Shown here piece by piece: positions 1 through 8,765 of a stretch of DNA of 64,000 bases. The translations under genes were made by a program, and so were the position numbers. Position 1 is the stretch's first letter. The number at the start of each line of letters is the position of its first letter. The notes under the pieces are model-generated. The model saw only the letters and a list, made by a program, of their open reading frames with translations. It was not told where the DNA came from and ran no database searches. Source of the stretch: Granulosicoccus antarcticus IMCC3135 (GTDB lineage: Bacteria > Pseudomonadota > Gammaproteobacteria > Granulosicoccales > Granulosicoccaceae); NCBI RefSeq assembly GCF_002215215.1, contig NZ_CP018632.1, positions 5,018,501 through 5,082,500 on the forward strand, read 5' to 3'.

Positions 1-1
1 G

Positions 2-181
2 ATGACCAAGGATATGGACCTTCCAGAAAAACTGACAGCACAACCTGAAGAGGTAGCTGATGATATTTACCAAGCTCAACAGAAAGGTGCAAATGTGCTT
101 TATACAAAATGGCTCTGGAGATGGATCATGTTGATCATTAAAAACATTCCAGAACTCATTTTCAAAAAAATGAGCATATAG
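2..181 (+). CDS. C-terminal end of a DprE2-like short-chain dehydrogenase (partial)
   Basis: An open frame enters from the left edge and stops at TAG 179-181; about 59 residues are visible. The end KWLWRWIMLIIKNIPELIF is the basic/hydrophobic tail I associate with SDR proteins of the DprE2 type (polyprenyl-phosphoryl-2-keto-ribose reductases), where an Arg/Trp-rich membrane-associated helix follows the Rossmann domain. The catalytic YxxxK and the cofactor site lie outside the window, so substrate specificity cannot be judged. The next gene starts 3 bp after the stop, which suggests one transcription unit with the GT-C-like protein and the HAD phosphatase. The DNA is AT-rich like those two genes and unlike the region after 2170. 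The family call rests on the tail alone. Confidence 0.6.
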   Translation: MTKDMDLPEKLTAQPEEVADDIYQAQQKGANVLYTKWLWRWIMLIIKNIPELIFKKMSI

Positions 182-184
182 AAC

Positions 185-1360
185 ATGTATCAAAGATTTT
201 TTGACATTAAGTATGTCATTATTTTTTTCTTTATTTATTATGGAATCTTGAGCTCATTCGGCTACGGGAATGATGGCGACACTTACCTGATGCTCAAAGC
301 AGGTCAGAACTACCTGATTAATTCCGATTACCAGCCCTCTAGATTCCAAGGCTCCCTAATACCAGAACTTATAATATCTGCCACATCCCTAATAGGCGGA
401 CATTATCTAAGTAATCTTATTTCAGTCATTCTAGGAGTTGGAACTCTCTACATATTCCACCTCCTTCTTAGCAAGATGTTTAAAAAAAAGGAAACAACCC
501 TAATCATACTAATAGTAGGATTTAACCCCTACTTTGTAATTGCATCATCCACCTCAATAGATTATATCTATAGTTTGTTTTTCATATTTCTTGGATCACT
601 ACTTCTATTTAAAAACTTTCGCATCATTGCTGCAATTTCTTTTGCACTGGCATTGTCCTCCCGACTATCCAATGCCATGCTCGTAGGCTTGGTATACTTA
701 TACTTCATTCTACCTACAGTCAAAACTGATAAAAATAAATTTTTTATACTATTTCTATCCGGATTATTCTCCTTGATTTTAACACTCGCGCTTTATATTC
801 CAGCATACACAAGCGCAGGAAATACACTCTCCTTTCTCTCATATGCCATTGGAGACTGGAGCGCGTCACAGTATGTCGCACGATTCATATACAAGAATAT
901 TGCACTATTCGGAATGATAACTTCCATATTCATATACCTCTCATTTTTTTATTATATTACCACTCAAAAAATTCATACCGACCACTCAAAATTATTCTAT
1001 TTTGCGGTCTGTGCTTTCATCATTGAGGAAGCACTTTTCCTTAAAATACCTTTGGAGATATCATACCTCTTACCCGCTGTATTTCTACTCCTACCACTTT
1101 ACATCCACGTAACCAAATCCAGTTTCTTTGGTTATATTTTATTATTTTTATCAATATTTTATAATTTTATTAACATTGACTTCTTGAAGATGGAATATAC
1201 AATGGAAAACCCAAAGGCAACTGACATGAAAGAAGCCACTGGCGCGAAAATTGGACTATTCATAAAACAAGGGGCCGTATACAATGACATTAAAACCAGA
1301 AAAGCCTCTCAAGACGAGTATTTCAATACCAATCATCTACCTATCATGAAGGTGAACTAA
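185..1360 (+). CDS. Polytopic membrane protein, probable GT-C (PMT/GT39-like) glycosyltransferase
   Basis: 391 residues with about nine or ten hydrophobic segments, the first at about residues 9-28. An acidic cluster GNDGDT (residues 28-33) follows in the first external loop, and a short Arg-containing segment (YQPSRFQGSLIPE) comes soon after. This layout, with acidic residues in loop 1 and many membrane spans, is typical of lipid-phosphate-sugar-dependent GT-C enzymes such as PMT/ArnT/GT39. These use a polyprenyl-phosphate sugar donor and act on the periplasmic side of the inner membrane. It sits between a DprE2-like reductase and a HAD phosphatase, which suits a polyprenyl-phosphate pentose pathway. 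GC content is about one third in sampled lines, far below later genes, which suggests horizontal acquisition. It could also be an unrelated O-antigen polymerase-like protein. No catalytic assignment is proven. Confidence 0.55.
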   Translation: MYQRFFDIKYVIIFFFIYYGILSSFGYGNDGDTYLMLKAGQNYLINSDYQPSRFQGSLIPELIISATSLIGGHYLSNLISVILGVGTLYIFHLLLSKMFKKKETTLIILIVGFNPYFVIASSTSIDYIYSLFFIFLGSLLLFKNFRIIAAISFALALSSRLSNAMLVGLVYLYFILPTVKTDKNKFFILFLSGLFSLILTLALYIPAYTSAGNTLSFLSYAIGDWSASQYVARFIYKNIALFGMITSIFIYLSFFYYITTQKIHTDHSKLFYFAVCAFIIEEALFLKIPLEISYLLPAVFLLLPLYIHVTKSSFFGYILLFLSIFYNFINIDFLKMEYTMENPKATDMKEATGAKIGLFIKQGAVYNDIKTRKASQDEYFNTNHLPIMKVN

Positions 1361-1361
1361 T

Positions 1362-1976
1362 TTGTTGAATATTGCACTTTTTGATTTCGACGGCACCATC
1401 ACCACAGACGACAGCCTGATTAAGTTTATCCGTTTTGTATTTGGTGACATCAAGACAGCATGGGGGATGATGATCCTCTCCCCCATGCTGCTAACATTCA
1501 AACTAAAACTCATTCCCAATTACAAGGCAAAGCAGTGGATGCTTTCCTATTTCTTCAAGGGAATGCCCGAAGAAAAATATCAAAAACTTGCAGAAGAATA
1601 TTCACTAGAGCAGATTGACAACATACTTCGACGACAGGCAATGGAGAGAATCATGTGGCACAAGGAACAAGGTCACAAAGTCGTAGTCGTTTCAGCATCT
1701 TTAGAGTGCTGGTTAAAACCTTGGTGTAGTAAAAATGGTTTAGACATCATTGCCACGAAGATAGAAATAAAGGACGGCATCCTCACAGGGAAATTTTCAG
1801 GCAAGAACTGCCATGGCATTGAAAAAGTCAACAGAGTAAAAGGAGCATATGACCTGAGCGATTATAAACACATCTGGGCATATGGTGATTCTAATGGAGA
1901 TAATGAAATGCTAGCTCTAGCTGATGAGAGTTTCTATAAGCCCTTCAGACACCCCTCCCCTTCTACGTCAGAATAG
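1362..1976 (+). CDS. HAD-IB family phosphatase
   Basis: 204 residues. Motif I is DFDGT (D8, D10), motif II is the Ser in VVSAS near residue 111, and motif IV is GDSNGDNEML at 175-184, so all HAD catalytic elements are present. The spacing and the helical cap between residues 15 and 100 match HAD subfamily IB (phosphoserine phosphatase-like; members often sit next to UbiA prenyltransferases or lipid-carrier genes). The start is non-ATG: TTG at 1362 or the next TTG at 1365, directly after the stop of the preceding gene, so translation is probably coupled. In a DprE2/GT-C context it may dephosphorylate a polyprenyl-phosphoribose 5-phosphate intermediate, but this is inference. It is the last AT-rich gene; the GC content rises after about 2000. 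Confidence 0.8.
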   Translation: MLNIALFDFDGTITTDDSLIKFIRFVFGDIKTAWGMMILSPMLLTFKLKLIPNYKAKQWMLSYFFKGMPEEKYQKLAEEYSLEQIDNILRRQAMERIMWHKEQGHKVVVVSASLECWLKPWCSKNGLDIIATKIEIKDGILTGKFSGKNCHGIEKVNRVKGAYDLSDYKHIWAYGDSNGDNEMLALADESFYKPFRHPSPSTSE

Positions 1977-2169
1977 TTATTCTCTAGCTGCAACAGAATC
2001 AGAATAATGGCCGCGAGGCGTTAAACAAGTAATTAGCGACCTAGTAGAACGGTGCTGCCAATCATCACACCTCGTAAATATAAGAAATTTTTAAACCCTC
2101 AGTACCATTAGGACAACTGTATTAGCGCAGAACGATATAACGAACCATACAAATCATCGTAGCTACAGA
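1977..2169. other. Intergenic junction between AT-rich left edge and the main polysaccharide locus
   Basis: 193 bp between the convergent HAD phosphatase and GT4 gene. Base composition changes here from AT-rich to GC-rich. I looked for an integrase, tRNA fragment, direct repeat or inverted-repeat end and saw none. No convincing terminator hairpin is visible on either strand. Confidence 0.5.
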
Positions 2170-3330
2170 TTATAAAACCTCTTCCAATACCTGCATGGCG
2201 TGTTGTACGGTAAATTGCTCCTCGGCACGCCCATGCGCCTGCCTCCCTAGCTCGCGACGCAATGCCGGATCTGCAGCCAGGCGTTCAAAGGCGGTACCGA
2301 TAGCGACCTTATCGCCGACCGGCACATGCAGCGAAACCAATCCATCGGGAGCTGCGTCTGGCACACCACCTACCGGCGTGACGATAGTAGGCAAGGCACA
2401 GGCCATCGCTTCGATAACCGCATTAGGCATACCCTCAGACCAGGAAGCCAGACACAGGCAATCAGCCAGTCTCAGTTCCTCCAGCTTCTGCTCCAACTCT
2501 ATCCAACCCAAAAAGGTAACCCGTTGCTCCACGCCAAGGATGACACACAGGGCACGCAACTCGCTATCTGCAACACCGTCACCCGCCAACACCAGCGTCA
2601 TATCCGGCACGCTCTTGAGTGCCAAGGCAAAACCCTCAATCATCTCGACAAGCCCTTTACGTAGCATCAAACTACCGACGTATAAAATGCGCATCTGATG
2701 GCTTTTAATCGTCTCGTGAGATGCGAGCCGTTCGCGTCCCAATGCCAACATTTCATCCGTTGCAGTCCAATTGAACAAGCAGATGTATTTCGGTGCATTA
2801 ACATCGGCTTCAAAGGATTGGACTAGCCTCTCCTCTTCAGGACCGGTCTTGCCTGCCTCATAGGCGGAAAACAGCCTGACCCAGCTATTACCTTGGCAAA
2901 TAACGTGATCCACTCGATTGAACATCCAACGCGCAGCCGCACGCATGATGCGATGGTCGTCCAGCTCTTGTCGCAACGCCCCCCCACGAGGTGCGACCGT
3001 GACCTTGAGACCTGCTCGTTTTGCTAATACCGCAAGTAAGGATTTTTCCAAAAAACTCAGCCCCTCATTCAGAAAAATCAAGGCACTATCCGGCACTGGC
3101 TGTTGGCGTAACGCGGCCGAAAACCGGACAACCCTGGACACCGAACCCCACGTGCGCACCAGCAATCCCGGTGGTGGGTTTTGACGCTGCGAGCTATCGA
3201 TGAGGCGAAGTGAAAACTTCTCCCCAATACCCGCAGACAACAGAGCCTGGCACGACGCCATCACGCCACCGAAGATATCCTTGGTCTCGGGCCCTGGAAA
3301 CGCACCTACGATGATCAATACTTTTTTCAT
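2170..3330 (-). CDS. Glycosyltransferase family 4 (GT-B fold)
   Basis: 386 residues from ATG 3330, which gives the conserved opening MKKVLIIVGAFPGP. A longer reading from ATG 3363 adds 11 residues with no better ribosome site. The C-terminal half carries the family's donor-binding EX7E motif EGMPNAVIE near residue 300, followed by TPVGGVPD. Upstream of it is the segment MRILYVGSLMLRKGLVEMI that begins the second Rossmann domain. It is a retaining nucleotide-sugar glycosyltransferase, presumably acting on an undecaprenyl-diphosphate-linked repeat unit at the cytoplasmic face. It lies downstream of asnB on the same strand (91 bp gap from this start), so the two are likely co-transcribed. Sugar specificity cannot be read from sequence. 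Confidence 0.85.
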   Translation of the reverse strand: MKKVLIIVGAFPGPETKDIFGGVMASCQALLSAGIGEKFSLRLIDSSQRQNPPPGLLVRTWGSVSRVVRFSAALRQQPVPDSALIFLNEGLSFLEKSLLAVLAKRAGLKVTVAPRGGALRQELDDHRIMRAAARWMFNRVDHVICQGNSWVRLFSAYEAGKTGPEEERLVQSFEADVNAPKYICLFNWTATDEMLALGRERLASHETIKSHQMRILYVGSLMLRKGLVEMIEGFALALKSVPDMTLVLAGDGVADSELRALCVILGVEQRVTFLGWIELEQKLEELRLADCLCLASWSEGMPNAVIEAMACALPTIVTPVGGVPDAAPDGLVSLHVPVGDKVAIGTAFERLAADPALRRELGRQAHGRAEEQFTVQHAMQVLEEVL

Positions 3331-3421
3331 GTGAGCTTCGTCAACAGGGTTTTCAGTAGTCATAGTGAATCTCGGTAATACACTTAAAAGCCAGGTGACT
3401 GGGCAGGCAAGAGGACGACGT

Positions 3422-5365
3422 TCATGCTGAACGATTAGCCATCCAGTGTTGCAGCATCAATACACTCCAGATGAATTCTGCCGATGCGCTGTTATCCGAC
3501 AACAGATTCTGCCAATGTCGAGTGACCAGTTCTGCATCCAGCAAGCCCTGCTCTTGCAGCGTCTCCGGATTGAGCAATTCTTCTGCCCAGTCCCGCAGTG
3601 GTCCGCGTAACCAGGCGTCGATGGGAATACCAAAGCCCATCTTGGGCCGCTCGATACACTCTCGGGGTACATATCGACAGGCTATATCCTTAAGCAATGG
3701 CTTCAGTGAGTTTGCCGCCGACTCGGCTCTGAATGCCGGTGGCAAAGACCAGATAAACGTCAATAGCCGATGGTCAAGCAAGGGGATACGGGTTTCCAGC
3801 GACACACTCATCGAGGCGCGGTCTACCTTTGCCATAATATCGTCAGGTAAGTAGGTCTGCACGTCTATCATTTGCACCGCCTCTTGCGGCCCCACCGTGT
3901 CCAGCCAGCGCGCCGGATCGTGAAAAAGACCCGTTGGGTCTGGCGCATTCAGCACCGGGGTATGAGGGTTTCTCCAATAAGAAACCAGCTCGCGATAGGC
4001 CAGTGCATCTGTGTCAACCCCCAGAACCTGTATGGCTAACGCCGCCTTGGATGCGCCGGGTATTGCTTGCAGCTTGGCAGATGCCCAGTGGCGCTGCCCT
4101 GTGATGCTGGATGCCAGCAACGGACTGGACAGTAATGTCTTGGCTGCCGTTTTGCCCACAGTCCCCAGCTTTCGGCGCAATCTGATTATGCTGGCAGCAG
4201 ATGGATAGCGGGTATAGCCGCCGAAGAGCTCATCGCCTCCGTCACCTGACAAACTGACAGTCACATTTTCTCGTGCAAGCCGGGACACCGCGTAGGTAGG
4301 AAGCATCGATGAATCTGCAAATGGCTCATCGGTGATCTGCGGCATGTTCTGCACCAGTTGAGCTATATCCGCATCACTCAGATAAAGCTCGGTGTGATGA
4401 GTTCCCAGGGCACTGGCAACATTCTTGGCATGGTGTGCTTCATTGAATCTTTCGTCGTCGAAACCGATCGTGAAGGTGTTGACACGTGAGTTGCTCTGCT
4501 GCTGCATTAATGCCACAACGGTACTGGAATCAATACCGCCTGACAGAAAGGCACCCACTGGCACATCTGCAACCACCTGGCCGCTGATCGACTCACTCAG
4601 CAGAGCTTCTACCTGAGCTGATGCTTCACTGAAACTGCCGGTAAATGGATCTTTTCGACTTTCCATTGCCGTGGCTGGCGCAGACCAGTAGCGATCAATG
4701 ACTGGGCTTTGACAATCGGCACTAACGGTCAGCAGGCAGCCTGGTTCAAGCTTCTTGATGCCCTCATAGATGGAATATGGGGCTGGTACATAGTTGTGCC
4801 GAAAATACAGTGTCAGGGCATCGCGATCAATCTGCGCATCAAAACCTGGCATGGCGGCAAGCGCCTTGAGCTCCGAGCCGAACAGGAATCGTTTGTTGTG
4901 CCAGCCATAGTAGAGCGGTTTTTCCCCGATCCGATCGCGACACAAACGTAACGTTTTTTCACGTACATCCCACAACGCGAAGGCAAACATGCCAACCAGC
5001 TTGTCAACGGTACGCCTCAATCCCCACGTATCGATCGCCATCAACAAGGTTTCGGTATCCGAGTGGCCCTGCCATGCAATAGCGCCCGCCACCTGCTCAA
5101 GCTCCTGGCGCAAACTCAGGTGATTATAAATCTCGCCATTGAAACTGATCACATAACGATCAGAGCGGGCGGACATGGGCTGGTGGCCTGCCTCGGAAAT
5201 ATCCACGATGGCCAGGCGGCGATGTACAAAACCAAACCCTGCCTGCTCGTCGACCCAGATACCGGATGAGTCAGGACCGCGGTGGGATATGGCATCGCCC
5301 ATCGGTTTGAGCAGCGGTGTAAAATCTCCACCGGCCGGAGACAATATACCGCTGAATCCACACAT
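3422..5365 (-). CDS. asnB: Asparagine synthetase (glutamine-hydrolysing) family amidotransferase, copy 1
   Basis: 647 residues starting MCGFSG, so Cys2 becomes the N-terminal nucleophile of the class II glutaminase after Met removal; this fixes the start. Residues 1 to about 210 form the glutamine amidotransferase domain (SHRGPD, FNGEIYNH and the SDTE segment are visible). The synthetase domain has the ATP pyrophosphatase P-loop FLSGGIDSS and LSGDGGDELFGG. In known asparagine synthetases the enzyme adenylates Asp and transfers ammonia. Members in polysaccharide clusters often amidate a sugar acid or amino-sugar substituent instead. It is divergent from a second homologue starting at 5496, with a 130 bp shared control region that holds an inverted repeat. 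Family assignment is firm; the true substrate is open. Confidence 0.9.
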   Translation of the reverse strand: MCGFSGILSPAGGDFTPLLKPMGDAISHRGPDSSGIWVDEQAGFGFVHRRLAIVDISEAGHQPMSARSDRYVISFNGEIYNHLSLRQELEQVAGAIAWQGHSDTETLLMAIDTWGLRRTVDKLVGMFAFALWDVREKTLRLCRDRIGEKPLYYGWHNKRFLFGSELKALAAMPGFDAQIDRDALTLYFRHNYVPAPYSIYEGIKKLEPGCLLTVSADCQSPVIDRYWSAPATAMESRKDPFTGSFSEASAQVEALLSESISGQVVADVPVGAFLSGGIDSSTVVALMQQQSNSRVNTFTIGFDDERFNEAHHAKNVASALGTHHTELYLSDADIAQLVQNMPQITDEPFADSSMLPTYAVSRLARENVTVSLSGDGGDELFGGYTRYPSAASIIRLRRKLGTVGKTAAKTLLSSPLLASSITGQRHWASAKLQAIPGASKAALAIQVLGVDTDALAYRELVSYWRNPHTPVLNAPDPTGLFHDPARWLDTVGPQEAVQMIDVQTYLPDDIMAKVDRASMSVSLETRIPLLDHRLLTFIWSLPPAFRAESAANSLKPLLKDIACRYVPRECIERPKMGFGIPIDAWLRGPLRDWAEELLNPETLQEQGLLDAELVTRHWQNLLSDNSASAEFIWSVLMLQHWMANRSA

Positions 5366-5385
5366 TCACGCAATTCCCATTCAAG

Positions 5386-5434
5386 GCTGTTAGTCCCGCA
5401 GAGCACTCAGCGGTGACTCGATTGTACTAACAGC
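5386..5434. promoter_or_regulatory. Inverted repeat in the divergent asnB promoter region
   Basis: GCTGTTAGT at 5386-5394 is repeated in reverse complement as ACTAACAGC at 5426-5434. A second interleaved pair, CCCGC at 5395-5399 and GCGGG at 5433-5437, overlaps it. It sits in the 130 bp between the starts of the two divergent amidotransferase genes, so it could be an operator controlling both. No matching regulator gene is seen nearby, and a spacing of 31 bp between arms is long for a simple dimer site. Confidence 0.35.
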
Positions 5435-5495
5435 GGGCACGATCACCGTGTACCATGCGCTCTTAGACTTTGGCTACAAACAGTATAACCAGCGT

Positions 5496-7400
5496 ATGTG
5501 TGGAATAGGTGGATATCTGGGACCAGCCTCCCATAGCGCACTTATGGATACGGCCCGTACTCTGGCGTCATCCTTACACCATCGTGGCCCGGATGCCAAC
5601 GATGTTTTTATCGATGCAGCTGACGGTAATAATCCCGGCCTTGCGCTGGCTCACACACGCCTGAGTATCCTGGATTTGAGCGAGCTTGGCGCCCAGCCAA
5701 TGAGCTCGGCTGATCAGCATTTTACCATCAGCTATAACGGTGAACTCTATAACTATTTAGAGCTGCGTCAGGAGTTGATAGATGCTGGCAGGCAGTTCGT
5801 GTCCGAGTCGGATACCGAGGTGGTGCTGCAAGCTCTTATCCACTGGGGAGAGGCAGCACTGAGCCGATTCAACGGCATGTTCGCACTCGCCCTCTGGGAT
5901 GCGAACGAGCGCACATTGACTCTGGCGCGGGATCGTTTTGGCATCAAGCCGCTTTACTACACCTATAACGATGAACGGCTGGTCTTTGCCTCCGAAATTC
6001 AATCACTGCTGTCCGTGGATGCACTGGACCGGCGCTTGTCGCTGCAGGGTTTCTACGAGTATCTCTATTTTGGCAATGCCTTAGGCTCCGAGACCCTGTT
6101 TCGTGACTGCTCAAAACTGCCAGCAGGAAGTGTGTTGACCCTGAGTCCTGGCCAGCCGCCGGAACTGCGCACGTTCTGGAATCCCGAGCAACAAGCCCTT
6201 GAGACTCATACAGAACAAGAAGCCGTTGCCAATATCCGTCAGCACTTGTCCAACAGTGTTAAACGGCATCTGGTATCCGATGTGCCTGTCGGCTTGTTTC
6301 TGAGTGGCGGGCTTGATTCGTCGACACTGTGTGCCCTTGCATCAGAGCACTACGAGGGCCAGCTAGCTACCTACTCTGTCGACTTCAGTGGCTCCTCAGC
6401 CCATAGTGAGCTTGACGTAGCGCGTGAAGTCGCCAAGTGTTTTGGCACAGAACATCACGAACTGAACGTAACCTACGACAATCTCGAATCGTTGCTGGAC
6501 AAGATGACGACCGCTCATTCACAGCCGTTTGGCGATGCTGCGAATATTCCCTTGTACCTTCTGACAGAACAACTACCTGACAGCGTTAAAGTGGTACTTC
6601 AGGGTGATGGTGGCGATGAAATATTCGGTGGCTATAAACGTTACCGACTGCTCGAACATGCTCGTTTGTGTCAACTGATCTGCAGCCTGCCGCTGATGCG
6701 ACGTGAGCTACCGCTACCCACTTCGGTACTGAGACGTGGCCACCGAATGTTAAAAGCTCTGGGAAGTGCCAGTGACGCTGAGCGCTGTGCCCGCCTGCTT
6801 ACAGAAGAGCCCGGTGATAACGCAGTCATGGAGCTGATATCTGAACCACTTCGCGGCAAATTAATGGGCCATGATCCCTTTCGCCGCTATCAGGAAGTGG
6901 TGAGCACCTTACCTGACAAGGTCCGTAATGATCCGCAGCAACTGATGTTGTGGACGGATACCCGAATATTGCTGCCTGATCACTTTCTGGAAAAAGTGGA
7001 TCGTTCAACCATGGCAAACAGCGTAGAGGTGCGCGTACCGTTTCTTGACACAGAACTGACCGACTATGTCATGAGCCTGCCCGCCAAGCTCAAGCTGCAA
7101 GGCAGCTCCAAGAATCTGCTGAGAAAAGCCATGGCAGACCAACTGCCAGACTCTGTTTTACACGGACCAAAATACGGTTTTGGTGTGCCCTATGTGGAGT
7201 GGCTGCGAGGACCCTTGGCTGCGTATGCAAAGGAGCGTCTGTTTGCAGATAACTCACTCATGGCAGAGCTATTCGACCAGAAGGCACTCCAGCGGCTGTG
7301 GGACGATCATATGTCTGGCTCCGCCGACCGTGGTTTCATGATCTACAAACTGTTGATGTTTGCCCTGTGGGCCGAGCGTTTTAATGTAACGCTGGAGTGA
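5496..7400 (+). CDS. asnB: Asparagine synthetase (glutamine-hydrolysing) family amidotransferase, copy 2
   Basis: 634 residues. The start is taken at ATG 5496 because MCGIGG places Cys2 as the catalytic nucleophile; the open frame extends 16 codons further upstream, but that would bury the Cys. The glutaminase domain shows HHRGPD and YNGELYNY, with FGIKPLYY towards its end. The synthetase domain shows FLSGGLDSS and QGDGGDEIFGGYKRY. It is a paralogue of the divergent gene ending at 3422 but is not a recent duplicate, since most residues outside the motifs differ. Its 3' end overlaps the 3' end of the convergent glycosyltransferase by 20 bp. It probably serves polysaccharide modification or amino-acid supply in this locus; which of the two cannot be told from sequence. 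Confidence 0.9.
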   Translation: MCGIGGYLGPASHSALMDTARTLASSLHHRGPDANDVFIDAADGNNPGLALAHTRLSILDLSELGAQPMSSADQHFTISYNGELYNYLELRQELIDAGRQFVSESDTEVVLQALIHWGEAALSRFNGMFALALWDANERTLTLARDRFGIKPLYYTYNDERLVFASEIQSLLSVDALDRRLSLQGFYEYLYFGNALGSETLFRDCSKLPAGSVLTLSPGQPPELRTFWNPEQQALETHTEQEAVANIRQHLSNSVKRHLVSDVPVGLFLSGGLDSSTLCALASEHYEGQLATYSVDFSGSSAHSELDVAREVAKCFGTEHHELNVTYDNLESLLDKMTTAHSQPFGDAANIPLYLLTEQLPDSVKVVLQGDGGDEIFGGYKRYRLLEHARLCQLICSLPLMRRELPLPTSVLRRGHRMLKALGSASDAERCARLLTEEPGDNAVMELISEPLRGKLMGHDPFRRYQEVVSTLPDKVRNDPQQLMLWTDTRILLPDHFLEKVDRSTMANSVEVRVPFLDTELTDYVMSLPAKLKLQGSSKNLLRKAMADQLPDSVLHGPKYGFGVPYVEWLRGPLAAYAKERLFADNSLMAELFDQKALQRLWDDHMSGSADRGFMIYKLLMFALWAERFNVTLE

Positions 7401-8526
7401 GCACCCGCTCCCATTGAGGTAGGCAGTTTTTTTCATCAAATAGCTCGCGTGCGCGCTGATAGGCAGACAGTCCCATCGCCGTGCGAGTCTCTTGAGGTAA
7501 CTGAATGAGGGCCTGCATGGCATCAGCCAGTGATGAGGCATTGTCAGGTTGACACAGAAGGCCACAGCCGCTGTCACCCAGTATCAGTGCATTGTCGGCA
7601 ATATCGGTGGCAATGACGGGCAATCCTGACGCCATCGCTTCGCATAATGAGTTGGCCACTCCTTCATGCAGAGATGGCAGAACCAGTCCCTGATAGTCAG
7701 GGTAGCAACGGGCAACCTCGCTCTGCTCTCCTTCCCAGTGCCAGTTGCCCTGTAGTGAGTGCTGCTCAATGAGTGATTGGGCTTTGCTGACCAGAGGATG
7801 TGTGTCCTGTACCGGGCCAATCCAGTGCACGGAGAAATCGGTGATGCCACGATCTACCAGCTGTACCACAGCATTGATCAGTGGCAGCAAACCTTTTTCT
7901 TCAGAAGGTCTTGCTGCGACAACACAAAGCCGGCAAGCAGACGACTGTGCACTATCAACTGAATCTGATGGTGGTTGTTCGAGTTGGCTACGTGCCTTGC
8001 CATTTTCGAAGAATTGCTCATCGATACTGTTGTAAATGACCTGACACTTGGGCTTCAACCACGGTAGGGCCTTGGCCAGCGCATCGAGATAGTGATGACT
8101 GTTACCGGTGACCACGGTGGCCAGGCTATGCCCTAAGCCAGATAAATAGTGCTCCTTACCGAGCCCACGATCTGTGATGCCGGCACGCTCTGACACTACA
8201 ATACGGGTTCGTCGGCACAGCAAGCCTGCCAGCTCGGCATAGAGCGCCGGTGTGCGTAAAAATGCGACCACAGAATCAGCCTTCAATCGGCGTATGGCCT
8301 GATACAGCCGTATGACTGGTCGAAGATCGAATTTTGAACGTTTATTCAGACATTCGAACGACACACCGGCCGCCTCCAGTCTTGGCAGGTGATGATTAAG
8401 CGGCGTATAGGTTATGACGGTGACGCAATGATCCCGCTGATGCAAGCCAATCGCCAAATTCACCAACTGACGCTGGGATCCGCCATTAGCCAGGCTATCG
8501 ATAAACAGGATGATATTCATGCGCAT
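7381..8526 (-). CDS. Glycosyltransferase family 4 (GT-B fold)
   Basis: 381 residues. The N-terminus IILFIDSLANGGSQRQLVNLA is the typical first strand and glycine loop of GT4 enzymes (acceptor-side Rossmann domain). The C-terminal half has the EX7E motif EGVANSLCE, followed by SGLPVIATDI. ATG 8526 and ATG 8520 are both possible starts, with no clear Shine-Dalgarno for either. It overlaps the asnB copy 2 stop by 20 bp tail to tail and faces the flippase gene divergently. It probably adds one sugar of the repeat unit assembled in this locus. Confidence 0.85.
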   Translation of the reverse strand: MRMNIILFIDSLANGGSQRQLVNLAIGLHQRDHCVTVITYTPLNHHLPRLEAAGVSFECLNKRSKFDLRPVIRLYQAIRRLKADSVVAFLRTPALYAELAGLLCRRTRIVVSERAGITDRGLGKEHYLSGLGHSLATVVTGNSHHYLDALAKALPWLKPKCQVIYNSIDEQFFENGKARSQLEQPPSDSVDSAQSSACRLCVVAARPSEEKGLLPLINAVVQLVDRGITDFSVHWIGPVQDTHPLVSKAQSLIEQHSLQGNWHWEGEQSEVARCYPDYQGLVLPSLHEGVANSLCEAMASGLPVIATDIADNALILGDSGCGLLCQPDNASSLADAMQALIQLPQETRTAMGLSAYQRARELFDEKNCLPQWERVLTPALH

Positions 8527-8765
8527 GAATTAGTTGGGTTGTCAGAGTGATGGCTGATTCGGGCCGTCTTCCGTATTGGGCTGGCGAAATCATGATCAGA
8601 ATTCACCATATGAACCTGCCCCAGCTCTGTTGTTGAGTCCGGTCGCAGTATGCACGCCTGTGCGGATGTTAATATAACTACTGCTGCACGAATCATATTG
8701 CTTCTGCACTAACACTATTCAACATGCTCCTATAACCTGTCCCGACCATTTACCGCGCCGCCCTT
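8527..8765. promoter_or_regulatory. Divergent promoter region between GT4 and the flippase
   Basis: 239 bp separate the two divergent starts, so promoters for both transcripts must lie here. AT-rich patches around 8680-8745 (TATAAC near 8731, TATTCA near 8716) are possible -10 elements, but none pairs with a well-spaced -35. No strong repeat is seen. Confidence 0.3.

Noticed and set aside
1977-2169. Possible island boundary or attachment site
   Set aside because: Composition changes here, but I found no integrase, tRNA fragment, or direct or inverted end repeat.
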